Assembly (NCBI GenBank): GCA_963824645.1
Contig: CAWGQC010000014.1
Coordinates: 62,001-126,000 of the forward strand
Length of the DNA stretch: 64,000 bases
Direction of reading: 5' to 3'
From: Bog-756 sp963824645
GTDB lineage: Bacteria > Actinomycetota > Acidimicrobiia > Acidimicrobiales > RAAP-2
Shown here: in pieces, positions 45,642 through 54,209 of the stretch
How positions within the stretch are numbered: the stretch's first letter is position 1
How the letters are laid out: each line of letters starts with the position of its first letter
Notes under the pieces: generated by a model
What the model was told of the DNA's origin: nothing
The model's database searches: none
Seen by the model: the letters and a program-made list of their open reading frames with translations, nothing else
Made by a program: the position numbers and the translations under genes

Positions 45642-47207
45642 CTACGACTCGACCGTGTGCACGTCGCTGATGCCGGCCGAGCCCTGCAACCGCTCCAGTG
45701 GCTCGTCGGGGACCAGGCGATCGGTGGACAGAACCATGAGGGCGGTGTTTCCGGTAGCTGAAGGTCCGACAGCCATCGAGGAGATCGACACGCCGGCCTC
45801 ACCCAGAATGGTCCCCACCACACCGATCATTCCCGACCGGTCATCGTTGCGAACCACCAACATGTGCGGCGCCGGTGGGACTTCCACAGTGTGGTCGTCC
45901 ACCATGACCAGGCGGGGTTCGGTGCGGGGTCCGGTGAGAGTACCGGCCACCGCGTGGTCGCCGCTCCGCAGGGTGATCAGGTTGACGTAGTCGTGCGACG
46001 TCACCGTCGACGTCTCCCGGACCTCCAGGCCGCGCTCCGCAGCCAACTGCGGCGCGTTCACATAGCTCACCGGCTCCTCGGTGGCCGCGCCGAACAGGCC
46101 CTTGAGGATGGAGAGGGTGAGGATGCCGGTACCCGACCCGGCCAGCACCCCTTGGTACTCGATCTCCAATCGGTCGGGCAGCCCGTCGTTGAGGCACGAC
46201 AGGATACGCCCCAACTGCTCGGCCAGACCCATGAACGGCCGCACCGTCTCCGAAACGTCGGTGGCGGCCACGTTGACGGCGAAGGGGACGAAGTCGCCGT
46301 TGAGGGCCAGGATCACCTGCTCGGCAATGGTCAGGCCCGCCTTGTCCTGGGCCTCGGCTGTCGACGCCCCCAGGTGCGGGGCGACGACCACCGACGACAG
46401 CTCGAAGAGCGGCGACTCTGTGGTGGGCTCCTTGGCGAAGACGTCGAGCCCGGCCCCTTGCACGTGACCGGATCGAATGGCCTCGGCCAGCGCCTCTTCG
46501 TCGACGATCCCCCCCCGGGCTGTGTTGATGATACGGATCCCCGGCTTGGCCTTGGCCAGCAGGTCCTTCCCGATCAGCCCCAGGGTCTCCTTGTTTTTGG
46601 GCAGGTGAACGGTCACGAAGTCGGACTGGGCCATGAGGTCCTCCAGACCCATGAGTTCCACGCCCATGTGCTTGGCCCGGTCAGCCGACACGTAGGGGTC
46701 GTAGGCCACCAGGCGCATCCCGAAGGCCAGGGCCCGCTGGGCCACCAGAGCCCCGACCCGGCCCAAACCGACGACACCGAGGGTCTTCCCGTGCAGCTCC
46801 ACCCCCTCCCACTTGGATCGCTCCCATTTTCCCGCCACCAGGGCGGCGTGGGCCTGGGGGATGTTGCGGGCCTGGGCCAACAACAGGGCCATGGCCTGCT
46901 CCGCCGCCGACAGGATGTTGGACTGCGGGGCATTGACGACCATGACACCCCGATCGGTGGCGGCGGTCACGTCCACGTTGTCCAGACCGATACCGGCTCG
47001 GCCCACCACGACCAGGTCGGACCCCGCCGCCAGCACCTCGGCGGTTACTGTGGTGGCCGATCGGATGACCAGGGCATCGGCGCCGACAATGGCTGATTGC
47101 AGCTGCTCGGGCGAAAGATCGAGTTGCACGTCCACCTGATGACCGGCTTCGGCCATCAGTTCGAGGCCGGCCGGAGCCAGCTTTTCGGTGACCAGCACCC
47201 TACCCAT
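45642..47207 (-). CDS. serA: D-3-phosphoglycerate dehydrogenase
   Basis: 521 aa, the long actinobacterial type. First step of serine synthesis. NAD domain LGVVGLGRVGALVAQRAL, catalytic regions INTARGGIVDEEAL and VVAPHLGASTAEAQ with the active-site His, a middle regulatory domain, and a C-terminal ACT domain with VVRNDDRSGMIGVVGTILGE that would bind serine for feedback inhibition. AAGGGAA precedes the ATG. It follows an aminotransferase gene on the same strand by 48 bases. Confidence 0.96.
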   Translation of the reverse strand: MGRVLVTEKLAPAGLELMAEAGHQVDVQLDLSPEQLQSAIVGADALVIRSATTVTAEVLAAGSDLVVVGRAGIGLDNVDVTAATDRGVMVVNAPQSNILSAAEQAMALLLAQARNIPQAHAALVAGKWERSKWEGVELHGKTLGVVGLGRVGALVAQRALAFGMRLVAYDPYVSADRAKHMGVELMGLEDLMAQSDFVTVHLPKNKETLGLIGKDLLAKAKPGIRIINTARGGIVDEEALAEAIRSGHVQGAGLDVFAKEPTTESPLFELSSVVVAPHLGASTAEAQDKAGLTIAEQVILALNGDFVPFAVNVAATDVSETVRPFMGLAEQLGRILSCLNDGLPDRLEIEYQGVLAGSGTGILTLSILKGLFGAATEEPVSYVNAPQLAAERGLEVRETSTVTSHDYVNLITLRSGDHAVAGTLTGPRTEPRLVMVDDHTVEVPPAPHMLVVRNDDRSGMIGVVGTILGEAGVSISSMAVGPSATGNTALMVLSTDRLVPDEPLERLQGSAGISDVHTVES

Positions 47208-47255
47208 GGGGTTCCCTTCGTTCGTCGATCGGAGACAGCGCGACAGTGCCGCCCA

Positions 47256-48461
47256 TCAGGAGGCGTCGCTGAACAGCTTGGCCAGGCGGGAGACGCCCTC
47301 GATCAGGTCTTCGTCACCCAGTGCGTAGGACATGCGGAAGTAACCGGGTGCCCCGAAGGCTTCGCCCGGCACCACGGCCACCTTGGCCTCTTCGATGGCC
47401 AGTTCGGCCAGCTCGGTGCTCGAGGCCGACCGACGGCCCCGAATGTCCTGCCCGTAGAGCCCCTCTACCGAGGGGAAGGCGTAGAAGGCCCCTTCGGGCA
47501 GAATGCAGCTGACGCCTTCGATCTCGTTGAGCATGCCGTGGATGGTGAGGCGCCGACGATCGAAGGCACGACGCATCTCCTCGGCCGCGGTCAGGTCACC
47601 GGCCACGGCGGCCAGCGCCGCCCGCTGGGAGACATTGGCCACGTTGGAGGTCTCGTGCGACTGCAGGTTGGTGGCGGCGGTTATCAGATCGGTGGGTCCG
47701 ATCATCCACCCCACCCGCCATCCGGTCATGGCATAGGTTTTGGCCACGCCGTTGACAACGATGCAGCGGTCGACCAGATCGGGAACGAGCACGGGCATCG
47801 AATGGTGCTCGGCCGCCCCGTACACCAGATGCTCGTAGATCTCGTCGGTCACCACCCACAGTCCCTTGTCCACCGCCCAGCGGCCGATGGCCTCGACCTC
47901 GTCACGGGGATAAACGGCACCGGTGGGATTGGACGGCGAGACAAAGAGCAGAACTTTGGTCCGAGTCGTGGTGGCCGCCTCGAGTTGGTCGAGGGTGACC
48001 CGGAACCCACTGGCGGCGTCGGTGGAGATGACCACCGGCACGCCGCCGGCCAGGGTGATCACCTCAGGGTAGGTCGTCCAAAAGGGGGCCAGCACCAGCA
48101 CTTCGTCGCCCGGGTCGCAGAGGGCGGCGAAGGCATTGGCGATGGCTTGCTTGCCCCCGTTGGTCACCAGTATCTGCGCGGGCGCCACGTCCAACCCCGA
48201 ATCCCTGCGGGTCTTGGCCACCAGCGCCTCGCGCAGCTCGGGCAGACCGGCGGTCGGCGTGTACTTGTGGTTCCGGGGGTCGCGGCACGCCACCTCGGCG
48301 GCGGCCACGATGTGTTCAGGGGTGGGGAAATCCGGCTCGCCGGCCCCGAACCCGATCACGTTCTCACCCTGGGCCTTCAGCGCCTTGGCTTTGGCGTCCA
48401 CCGCCAGGGTGGCCGAGGGGGAGACTGCGGCGATCCGGGCCGAGAGGCGACGTCCGCTCAT
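47256..48461 (-). CDS. class I/II aminotransferase, aspartate aminotransferase-like
   Basis: 401 aa, PLP fold type I. Motifs are GAGEPDFPTPEHIVAAA, NHKYTPTAGLPELREAL, VTNGGKQAIANAFAAL, LFVSPSNPTGAVY, VTDEIYEHLVY and KTYAMTGWRVGW with the PLP lysine preceded by Ala instead of the more usual Ser. This is the subgroup Ib AspC type, acting on aspartate or related acids. A role in branched-chain or aromatic transamination is possible. Start at 48461 without a clear Shine-Dalgarno sequence; it is divergent from serC. Confidence 0.9.
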   Translation of the reverse strand: MSGRRLSARIAAVSPSATLAVDAKAKALKAQGENVIGFGAGEPDFPTPEHIVAAAEVACRDPRNHKYTPTAGLPELREALVAKTRRDSGLDVAPAQILVTNGGKQAIANAFAALCDPGDEVLVLAPFWTTYPEVITLAGGVPVVISTDAASGFRVTLDQLEAATTTRTKVLLFVSPSNPTGAVYPRDEVEAIGRWAVDKGLWVVTDEIYEHLVYGAAEHHSMPVLVPDLVDRCIVVNGVAKTYAMTGWRVGWMIGPTDLITAATNLQSHETSNVANVSQRAALAAVAGDLTAAEEMRRAFDRRRLTIHGMLNEIEGVSCILPEGAFYAFPSVEGLYGQDIRGRRSASSTELAELAIEEAKVAVVPGEAFGAPGYFRMSYALGDEDLIEGVSRLAKLFSDAS

Positions 48462-48526
48462 GGCCCGGCAACGGCTGTCGGGCCGACCGGATCGGGGCCG
48501 ATTTCTGTGGCGAAAACCATGGTGCC

Positions 48527-49684
48527 ATGATTCCATACGTGACCGACTCCCCCGACATCACCATCCCCGACCATCTACGGCCGCACGACGGGCGCTTTGG
48601 TTCCGGGCCCTCCAAGGTCCGACCGGAGGCGGTCGACGCCTTGGCGGCCGCCTCGGCCCACTACCTCGGGACCAGCCACCGGCAAAAGACGGTCAAGTCG
48701 GTGGTGAAGTCCCTTCGGGAGGGACTGGCCCACCTCTTTTCGCTGCCCGACGGTTACGAGGTCGTCCTGGGCAACGGCGGCACTACCAGCTTCTGGGATG
48801 CCGCCACCTTCTGCCTCATCCAACGCAAGAGCCAGCACCTGACTTTCGGCGAGTTCTCCTCCAAGTTCGCCACCGCCGCTTCCGAGGCACCCCACCTCGA
48901 CGACCCCGAGATCATCAGCGCGGAGGTGGGGACGCACCCGCTGGCCGTGGCCAGGGAGGACGTCGATCTGTACGCCTTGACCCACAATGAGACATCCACT
49001 GGGGTGATGATGCCCATCGCGCGACCCGATGGCGCCCGGCCGCCGGGGGCCGGCGGTGGACTGGTAGCGGTCGATGCCACGTCGGGAGCGGGGGGACTGC
49101 CGGTCGACCCGGCCGAGTTCGACGCCTACTACTTCGCCCCCCAAAAGTGCTTCGGCTCCGACGGCGGTTTGTGGGTGGCTCTCCTCTCACCCGACGCGCA
49201 GGACCGTATCGCCGCCATTGCCTCGCAATCGAGATGGGTTCCCGCCTCGCTGGACCTGGCCATCGCCCTCGACAATTCGAAGCTCGATCAGACCTACAAC
49301 ACGCCCGCCCTGGCCACCGTGTTCCTGTTCGAGAACCAGGTCAGCTGGTTCAACGAAAACGGCGGTATGGCCTTCTCCCGCGGCCGCTGTGACAAGAGTG
49401 CGGAAATCCTCTACACCTGGGCCGAGAGCTCCGATTTCGCCACACCGTTCGTCCAGCGCGATCAGGACCGGAGCCATGTTGTGGGAACCATCGACTTCAT
49501 CGACTCCGTCGACGCGTCGACGGTGGCGGCGGTGCTCCGGGCCAACGGGATCGTCGACACCGAGCCCTACCGCAAACTGGGGCGCAACCAACTCCGCATC
49601 GCCATGTTCCCGTCCATCGATCCCGATGACATCGCGTCCCTGTGCGCCTGCGTCAATTACGTGGTGGGTGCTCTGGCCTCCTGA
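48527..49684 (+). CDS. serC: phosphoserine aminotransferase
   Basis: 385 aa, closely similar in layout to the mycobacterial SerC. It makes 3-phosphoserine from the SerA product. Key regions are HDGRFGSGPSKVRPEAVDAL, GTSHRQKTVK, LGNGGTTSFWDAATF, AHNETSTG-like HNETSTGVMMP, DATSGAGGLPVD and YFAPQKCFGSDGGLW with the PLP lysine. A GTG at 48539 with CATGAT seven bases ahead is an alternative leaderless start, four residues shorter. serB is not in the window. Confidence 0.95.
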   Translation: MIPYVTDSPDITIPDHLRPHDGRFGSGPSKVRPEAVDALAAASAHYLGTSHRQKTVKSVVKSLREGLAHLFSLPDGYEVVLGNGGTTSFWDAATFCLIQRKSQHLTFGEFSSKFATAASEAPHLDDPEIISAEVGTHPLAVAREDVDLYALTHNETSTGVMMPIARPDGARPPGAGGGLVAVDATSGAGGLPVDPAEFDAYYFAPQKCFGSDGGLWVALLSPDAQDRIAAIASQSRWVPASLDLAIALDNSKLDQTYNTPALATVFLFENQVSWFNENGGMAFSRGRCDKSAEILYTWAESSDFATPFVQRDQDRSHVVGTIDFIDSVDASTVAAVLRANGIVDTEPYRKLGRNQLRIAMFPSIDPDDIASLCACVNYVVGALAS

Positions 49685-49764
49685 GGACCGGGGGCGACGT
49701 GCTGCCACCGGGCGTCAGTGAACGGGGTCCGTGGCGCCGACGACGTCCCCCGAGGACCGACGTG

Positions 49765-49770
49765 TAGGGT
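49765..49770 (+). promoter_or_regulatory. -10 box, leaderless lipoprotein gene
   Basis: TAGGGT seven bases before the ATG at 49778. Confidence 0.4.
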
Positions 49771-49777
49771 CCAGCCC

Positions 49778-50353
49778 ATGCCATCGACGGGGCGACGACG
49801 CGCACAGTGGGTCGTGGCGATCTGTGCTCCCCTCCTGATTTTCGGGACGGCCGCCTGCGACAACACGCCGTCCAGCGCCGGCGGAAACCCGAGCAGCACG
49901 ACGTCCGCCGGCCAGAGCCAGAACGCCACCCCGTCAGCCTGCACGCTGATCAAGCCCGTACAGATCAGGACCATCACCGACGCCGACGTCACCGCACCCA
50001 CCGTCGTCAACCACGGGGCCACCACCACCTGCACCTACCCCGCCTCCGACTCGTCCCGGTCGGTGATCATCGAATTCGAGGGCAACGCCACGGCGGCCTC
50101 GTTTGCCGCCAACCAGAAGAAGTTCGAATCCATCTACGGCGCGGTATCCGTGCTCCCCCACCTGGGCCAACAGGCCTATTCGGGCACGGTCAGCTCGGGG
50201 GGCCAGCCGGTCCACACGGTGGCCGTGTTCATCGAGCCCCTCCAACTGGTGGTGACGTCATCGGCCTCGTTGAACAACGTGGAGACCTTGACCGAAGAGG
50301 TGCTCTTCGCCCTGAGCAAGCGCGGCGCCTCCGACACGACCACGACCGGATAG
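49778..50353 (+). CDS. lipoprotein, DUF3558-like
   Basis: 191 aa. Signal peptide RRRAQWVVAICAPLLIFGT with the lipobox T-A-A-C, then an Asn/Ser/Thr-rich linker. The domain starts SACTLIKPVQIRTITDADV and has a second cysteine in TTTCTYPA, which can pair with the first. That two-cysteine layout resembles the actinobacterial DUF3558 lipoproteins of unknown function. The ATG at 49778 is favoured over one at 49718 by the -10 box and by the position of the signal peptide. Confidence 0.7.
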   Translation: MPSTGRRRAQWVVAICAPLLIFGTAACDNTPSSAGGNPSSTTSAGQSQNATPSACTLIKPVQIRTITDADVTAPTVVNHGATTTCTYPASDSSRSVIIEFEGNATAASFAANQKKFESIYGAVSVLPHLGQQAYSGTVSSGGQPVHTVAVFIEPLQLVVTSSASLNNVETLTEEVLFALSKRGASDTTTTG

Positions 50354-50538
50354 GTCCAGGGGGCCGGCGGCTACGTGAACCGTCGCCGTCACCGCCCCGT
50401 CACCGATACGTCACCCGGACCTGGGGGCAACCGTTCCTGTCCGAGGACCTCCGAAGTCCCGATGCCCGTTGACCAGGCGTGTCAGGCAAACCTGTCCCGA
50501 CCGGTCGGAGATAATCGCACGCCGAATGGATTGGGGAC

Positions 50539-51570
50539 TCAGCCCCCCGAGACGTCCTGGATCTTCTGCTTGCCGGCGGTGACGAACGGCATCATGGCCC
50601 GAAGTTCGGCGCCCACTTTCTCGATGGGATGATCGAGCCCGGCCTTGCGCAGGGCATTGAAGTTGGGGCGGCCGTCGGCGTTCTCGTCCACCCACTCCCT
50701 GGCGAAGGATCCATCCTGGATCTCGCCCAGGATGCGGCTCATCTCGTCGCGCACGGCCTGGTTGATGACCCGGGGGCCGCGGGTCAGGTCGCCGTACTCG
50801 GCGGTATCGGAGATGGAGAACCGCATCCCGCTGATCCCTTGTTCGTACATGAGGTCGACGATGAGCTTGAGTTCGTGGAGACACTCGAAATAGGCACTCT
50901 CGGGCTGATAGCCGGCACCAACCAGAGTCTCGTAGCCGGCCTGCACCAGCGCGGTGAGACCGCCGCACAGGACCACCTGCTCCCCGAACAGGTCGGTCTC
51001 CGTCTCTTCGGCGAAGGTGGTGTCGAGCACGCCGGCCCGGGTGGCCCCGATGGCGTGGGCATAGGACAGCGCCAAGGCGTGGGCATGACCGGACGGGTCG
51101 GCCGACACCGCCACCAGAGACGGCACTCCACCGCCTTCGGTGTAGGTACGCCGGACCAGGTGGCCGGGTCCCTTGGGGGCGACCATGGCCACGTCCACCC
51201 CGGCCGGCGGCGTGATCAGCCCGAAGCGGATGTTGAACCCGTGGGCGAACAGGAGGGCGTCGCCGTCCTGCAGGTGGGGCGCGATCTCGGCCTGGTACAC
51301 CGAGGCCTGCTCGGTGTCGGGCAGGAGGATCATGATCACGTCGGCCTCGGCGGCGGCATCGGCCACCGAGAGCACCGATAACCCGGCCTCTTCGGCCTTC
51401 TGCTTGGATGACGAGTCCGGGCGCAGTCCGACCCGGACGTCCACCCCGCTCTCGGAGAGGTTGAGGGAGTGGGCGTGGCCCTGGGACCCGTAGCCGATGA
51501 CCGCCACCTTGCGGGCCCTGATGAGTCCGGGATCGGCGTCCTTCTCGTAGTACAGCGTGGCCATCGCCAT
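50539..51570 (-). CDS. ilvC: ketol-acid reductoisomerase
   Basis: 343 aa, class I. It rearranges and reduces acetolactate in valine and isoleucine synthesis with NADPH. The Rossmann motif is VAVIGYGSQGHAHSLNLSESG; the metal-binding helices include DLFGEQVVLCGGLTALVQAGYETL and ESAYFECLHELKLIVDLMYE. The ATG at 51570 overlaps the ilvN stop by one base (TGATG). Last gene of ilvBNC. Confidence 0.97.
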   Translation of the reverse strand: MAMATLYYEKDADPGLIRARKVAVIGYGSQGHAHSLNLSESGVDVRVGLRPDSSSKQKAEEAGLSVLSVADAAAEADVIMILLPDTEQASVYQAEIAPHLQDGDALLFAHGFNIRFGLITPPAGVDVAMVAPKGPGHLVRRTYTEGGGVPSLVAVSADPSGHAHALALSYAHAIGATRAGVLDTTFAEETETDLFGEQVVLCGGLTALVQAGYETLVGAGYQPESAYFECLHELKLIVDLMYEQGISGMRFSISDTAEYGDLTRGPRVINQAVRDEMSRILGEIQDGSFAREWVDENADGRPNFNALRKAGLDHPIEKVGAELRAMMPFVTAGKQKIQDVSGG

Positions 51571-52139
51571 CAACCTGCCTTCTCTGTGTCGTGTCCGATT
51601 GTGGATCGAGAAACCAACTGCGGTCCGCGTTCACCGGACCGGTCCAGCTTAGGCAACGCCACCCGGCCCGTCCGCTGCATCTCCACGATCCCGTAGCCTC
51701 GGATGAGATCCTCGAAGTCGTCCAATTTGATGGGGGCACCCTCCAGGGCCACGGTCAGGCGGTCGTGGCCGACGTCCACGATCTTGCCCTCGAATACCCC
51801 GACCAGCTGGATGATCTGACCCCGAGTGTCGGGACCGGCCTCGAGGGTGGCCATCAACAGCTCCCGCTCCCGGGACAGGGCCGGATCAAGTTCGGTGATC
51901 GACACCACCGGAATGAGCTTGTCCAGCTGTTTCATGATCTGGTCCAACGGCGACGACTCGACGTCGACCACGATGGTGATCCGACTGAAGCGCACGTCGT
52001 CGGACGGGGCCACGGCCAAGCTGTAGATGTTGTAGCCGCGCCGCGAGAAGAGGCCGGCCACCCGGGCCAGTACACCGGCCTTGTTCTCCACCAGCACGGT
52101 GAGGGTGTGGTGGTGCTGGTCGGCGCCGTAGACGCTCAT
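51570..52139 (-). CDS. ilvN: acetolactate synthase regulatory subunit
   Basis: 189 aa. N-terminal ACT domain HTLTVLVENKAGVLARVAGL-FSRRGYNI binds valine for feedback control of IlvB; ITIVVDVESSPLDQIMKQLD and a second ACT-like domain with GVFEGKIVDVG follow. The ATG overlaps the ilvB stop by four bases. Confidence 0.96.
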   Translation of the reverse strand: MSVYGADQHHHTLTVLVENKAGVLARVAGLFSRRGYNIYSLAVAPSDDVRFSRITIVVDVESSPLDQIMKQLDKLIPVVSITELDPALSRERELLMATLEAGPDTRGQIIQLVGVFEGKIVDVGHDRLTVALEGAPIKLDDFEDLIRGYGIVEMQRTGRVALPKLDRSGERGPQLVSRSTIGHDTEKAG

Positions 52140-53959
52140 CGTCCACCACCCTGGTCGAGCGAGGGGTCGACGATGATCTCGTCGTTGGAAGCACCGGCGG
52201 CCACCATGGGGAACACCTTCTCGAAAGCGTCGGTGCGGAAGTCGATGACCACCGGTCGATCGTCGATGTCGTTGGCCTTGTCGATGGCCGGTGCCACCTC
52301 CTCCGACGACTCCACCCGGATACCGACACAGCCCATGGACTCGGCCCAGCCCACGTAGTCGGGAAGGTCGGGGGAAAGATAGACCTCCGAGTACCGCTCC
52401 TCGTAGAACATCTCCTGCCACTGCCGCACCATGCCCAGATAGGCGTTGTTGAGAATGGCGATCTTGACCGGAATCCGCTCCGAGCTGGCGGTGACCAGCT
52501 CCTGGGCGGTCATCTGGAAACAACCGTCGCCGTCCACCGCCCACACCATCCTGTCCGGTCGTCCCACCTTGGCTCCGATGGCGGCCGGCACCGCGAATCC
52601 CATGGTGCCCAGGCCTCCCGAGTTGACCCAGGTGTAGGGATAGTCGAACTGCCACCACTGGGAAGCGAACATCTGGTGCTGGCCGACCCCGGAGGCCACG
52701 ATGGCATCATCGGGGGTGGCGTCGCGCAGAGTCTCCAACACGAACTGGGGCTTGAGGGCACCGGCACCCGGTTGCTGGTCGTAGACCAGCGGGTATCGGC
52801 TCTGCCACTCGCTGAGCTTGGCCCGCCAGGGCGCCAGTCCCTCGCGTGGATAGGCCGCGGCCAAGGACCCCGGGTGGGCCGGCGCCCCGGCCACCGCATC
52901 GCTCGGAGCTCCCCCGGAGCCGCCCCGGGTGGCGTCGGTGTGGGGCAGGCCGAGCGCGTCCAGAGCCACCAGCATCTCCTCGATGACCAGCCGGCAGTCG
53001 CCGGCCACGGCCACGTCGGCGTGACGCACCTTGTTGAGCTCGGCCGGGTCGATGTCGACATGGATGACCTTGGCCTCGGGGGCGAAGGCGTCGACCCGGC
53101 CCGTGACCCGATCGTCGAACCGGCTCCCGAGAGCGATGAGCAGATCGGCGCGTTGCATGGAGGTGACCGCCGTGTAGTTGCCGTGCATTCCCGGCATCCC
53201 GAGGCACAGCGGATGCGAATCGGGAAAGCAACCGCGGGCCATCAGCGTGGTGACCACCGGTATCCCCGTCCGCTCGGCCAGTTCCCGCAGGGCGTCGGCG
53301 GCGCGCGCCTTGAGGATGCCACCGCCGGCGTAGATGATCGGCCGTTGGGCGGTCAACAACAGCTCGGCGGCGGCCCGCACCCGTTCCGGATCGCCCTCGA
53401 CCATCGGGTGGTAGCCGGGGAGATCCAGATCGGAGGGTTCAGGCCAGTACCACTCCATGGGCTTGTTGGCCACGTCTTTGGGGATGTCGATGAGGACCGG
53501 GCCGGGTCGGCCGGTGGTGGCCACGTGGAAGGCCTCGGCCACCACCCGGGGGATGTCGGCGCCGTCGGTGATCAGCCAATTGTGCTTGGTGATTCCCATG
53601 GTGATGCCGGTGATGTCACTCTCCTGAAAGGCGTCGGTCCCGATGGCCGTGGTGGCCACCTGTCCGGTCACCACCACCAAGGGAATCGAGTCCATGTAGG
53701 CATCGGCCAGCGGGGTCACGATGTTGGTGGCCCCGGGGCCGCTGGTGACGATGGCCACGCCCGGCCGCCCGGTCACCTGGGCGTACCCCTCGGCCATGTG
53801 GCCCGCACCCTGCTCGTGGCGCACCAGAATGTGACGGATCGAGGAGTCGATGATCGGGTCGTAGACGGGGAGGATGGCGCCGCCGGGCAGGCCGAACATG
53901 ACCTCTACCTGCTGCATCTCCAGGCTCTTGATCAACGCCTGTGCTCCTGTGAGTTCCAT
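52136..53959 (-). CDS. ilvB: acetolactate synthase large subunit
   Basis: 607 aa, ThDP- and FAD-dependent. It condenses pyruvate units (or pyruvate with 2-oxobutyrate). The ThDP glutamate is in RHEQGAGHMAEGYAQVTG, the FAD and quinone-like centre includes GSRFDDRVTGRVDAFAP, and the ThDP magnesium motif is VDGDGCFQMTAQELVTA with NNAYLGMVRQWQEMFY. The ATG at 53959 has GGGAG six bases ahead; an in-frame ATG at 54022 lies inside the terminator leader and is not used. A segment around 360-385 is an Ala/Gly-rich insertion. Confidence 0.97.
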   Translation of the reverse strand: MELTGAQALIKSLEMQQVEVMFGLPGGAILPVYDPIIDSSIRHILVRHEQGAGHMAEGYAQVTGRPGVAIVTSGPGATNIVTPLADAYMDSIPLVVVTGQVATTAIGTDAFQESDITGITMGITKHNWLITDGADIPRVVAEAFHVATTGRPGPVLIDIPKDVANKPMEWYWPEPSDLDLPGYHPMVEGDPERVRAAAELLLTAQRPIIYAGGGILKARAADALRELAERTGIPVVTTLMARGCFPDSHPLCLGMPGMHGNYTAVTSMQRADLLIALGSRFDDRVTGRVDAFAPEAKVIHVDIDPAELNKVRHADVAVAGDCRLVIEEMLVALDALGLPHTDATRGGSGGAPSDAVAGAPAHPGSLAAAYPREGLAPWRAKLSEWQSRYPLVYDQQPGAGALKPQFVLETLRDATPDDAIVASGVGQHQMFASQWWQFDYPYTWVNSGGLGTMGFAVPAAIGAKVGRPDRMVWAVDGDGCFQMTAQELVTASSERIPVKIAILNNAYLGMVRQWQEMFYEERYSEVYLSPDLPDYVGWAESMGCVGIRVESSEEVAPAIDKANDIDDRPVVIDFRTDAFEKVFPMVAAGASNDEIIVDPSLDQGGGR

Positions 53960-54023
53960 CGCTTGCTCCCTTGTCGTCGATGGCCTGTGATCGGGATTGG
54001 TTGACTGACCGTGGTGGGACATG

Positions 54024-54049
54024 AAAACGACCTCCCGTCGGGGAGGTCG
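54024..54049 (-). terminator. attenuator terminator before ilvB
   Basis: Perfect 9-bp stem CGACCTCCC with GGGAGGTCG, four-base loop, then UUUUC on the minus strand. It lies between the ilv leader peptide and ilvB, 65 bases before the ilvB ATG. Confidence 0.85.
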
Positions 54050-54052
54050 GAA

Positions 54053-54084
54053 AGCGCATACGGCGAGAAAGCGTCGTATGCGCT
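54053..54084 (-). promoter_or_regulatory. attenuator hairpin next to the ilv leader stop codon
   Basis: AGCGCATACG pairs perfectly with CGTATGCGCT around a 12-base loop. Its left arm overlaps the last bases of the leader stop codon, so a ribosome ending the leader would melt it, while one stalled on the Ile/Leu/Val codons would not. How it competes with the terminator stem is not obvious from pairing alone. Confidence 0.6.
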
Positions 54085-54130
54085 ACGAAACGAGTACCAG
54101 GATGATCGGCTGAACAGTGGTCGTGCTCAT
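54083..54130 (-). CDS. ilv operon leader peptide
   Basis: 15 codons, MSTTTVQPIILVLVS. Residues 9-14 are six consecutive branched-chain amino acids (I-I-L-V-L-V), directly before the stop and the attenuator hairpins. This is the classical design of a ribosome-mediated attenuator that senses charged Ile, Leu and Val tRNA. The ATG appears to lie at or within a few bases of the transcription start. Confidence 0.85.
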   Translation of the reverse strand: MSTTTVQPIILVLVS

Positions 54131-54139
54131 GGTCCCCAC

Positions 54140-54169
54140 ATTGTGGCACGGACCGGGAGGCCACCACAA
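54140..54169 (-). promoter_or_regulatory. promoter of the ilv leader and ilvBNC
   Basis: On the minus strand, TTGTGG (-35), 18 bases, CACAAT (-10). The -10 ends nine bases before the leader ATG, so the leader mRNA has almost no 5' UTR. Confidence 0.55.
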
Positions 54170-54184
54170 GCGCCCGGGCAAGCC

Positions 54185-54204
54185 ACCCCCGGCCGGCCGG
54201 GGTG
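54185..54204 (-). terminator. GC-rich hairpin after ilvD
   Basis: CCCCGGCCGGCCGGGG palindrome with flanking CA/TG, five bases after the ilvD stop. Followed on the minus strand by GGCTTG, so only a weak terminator by sequence. It separates ilvD from the ilv leader promoter. Confidence 0.45.
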
Positions 54205-54209
54205 AGCCC

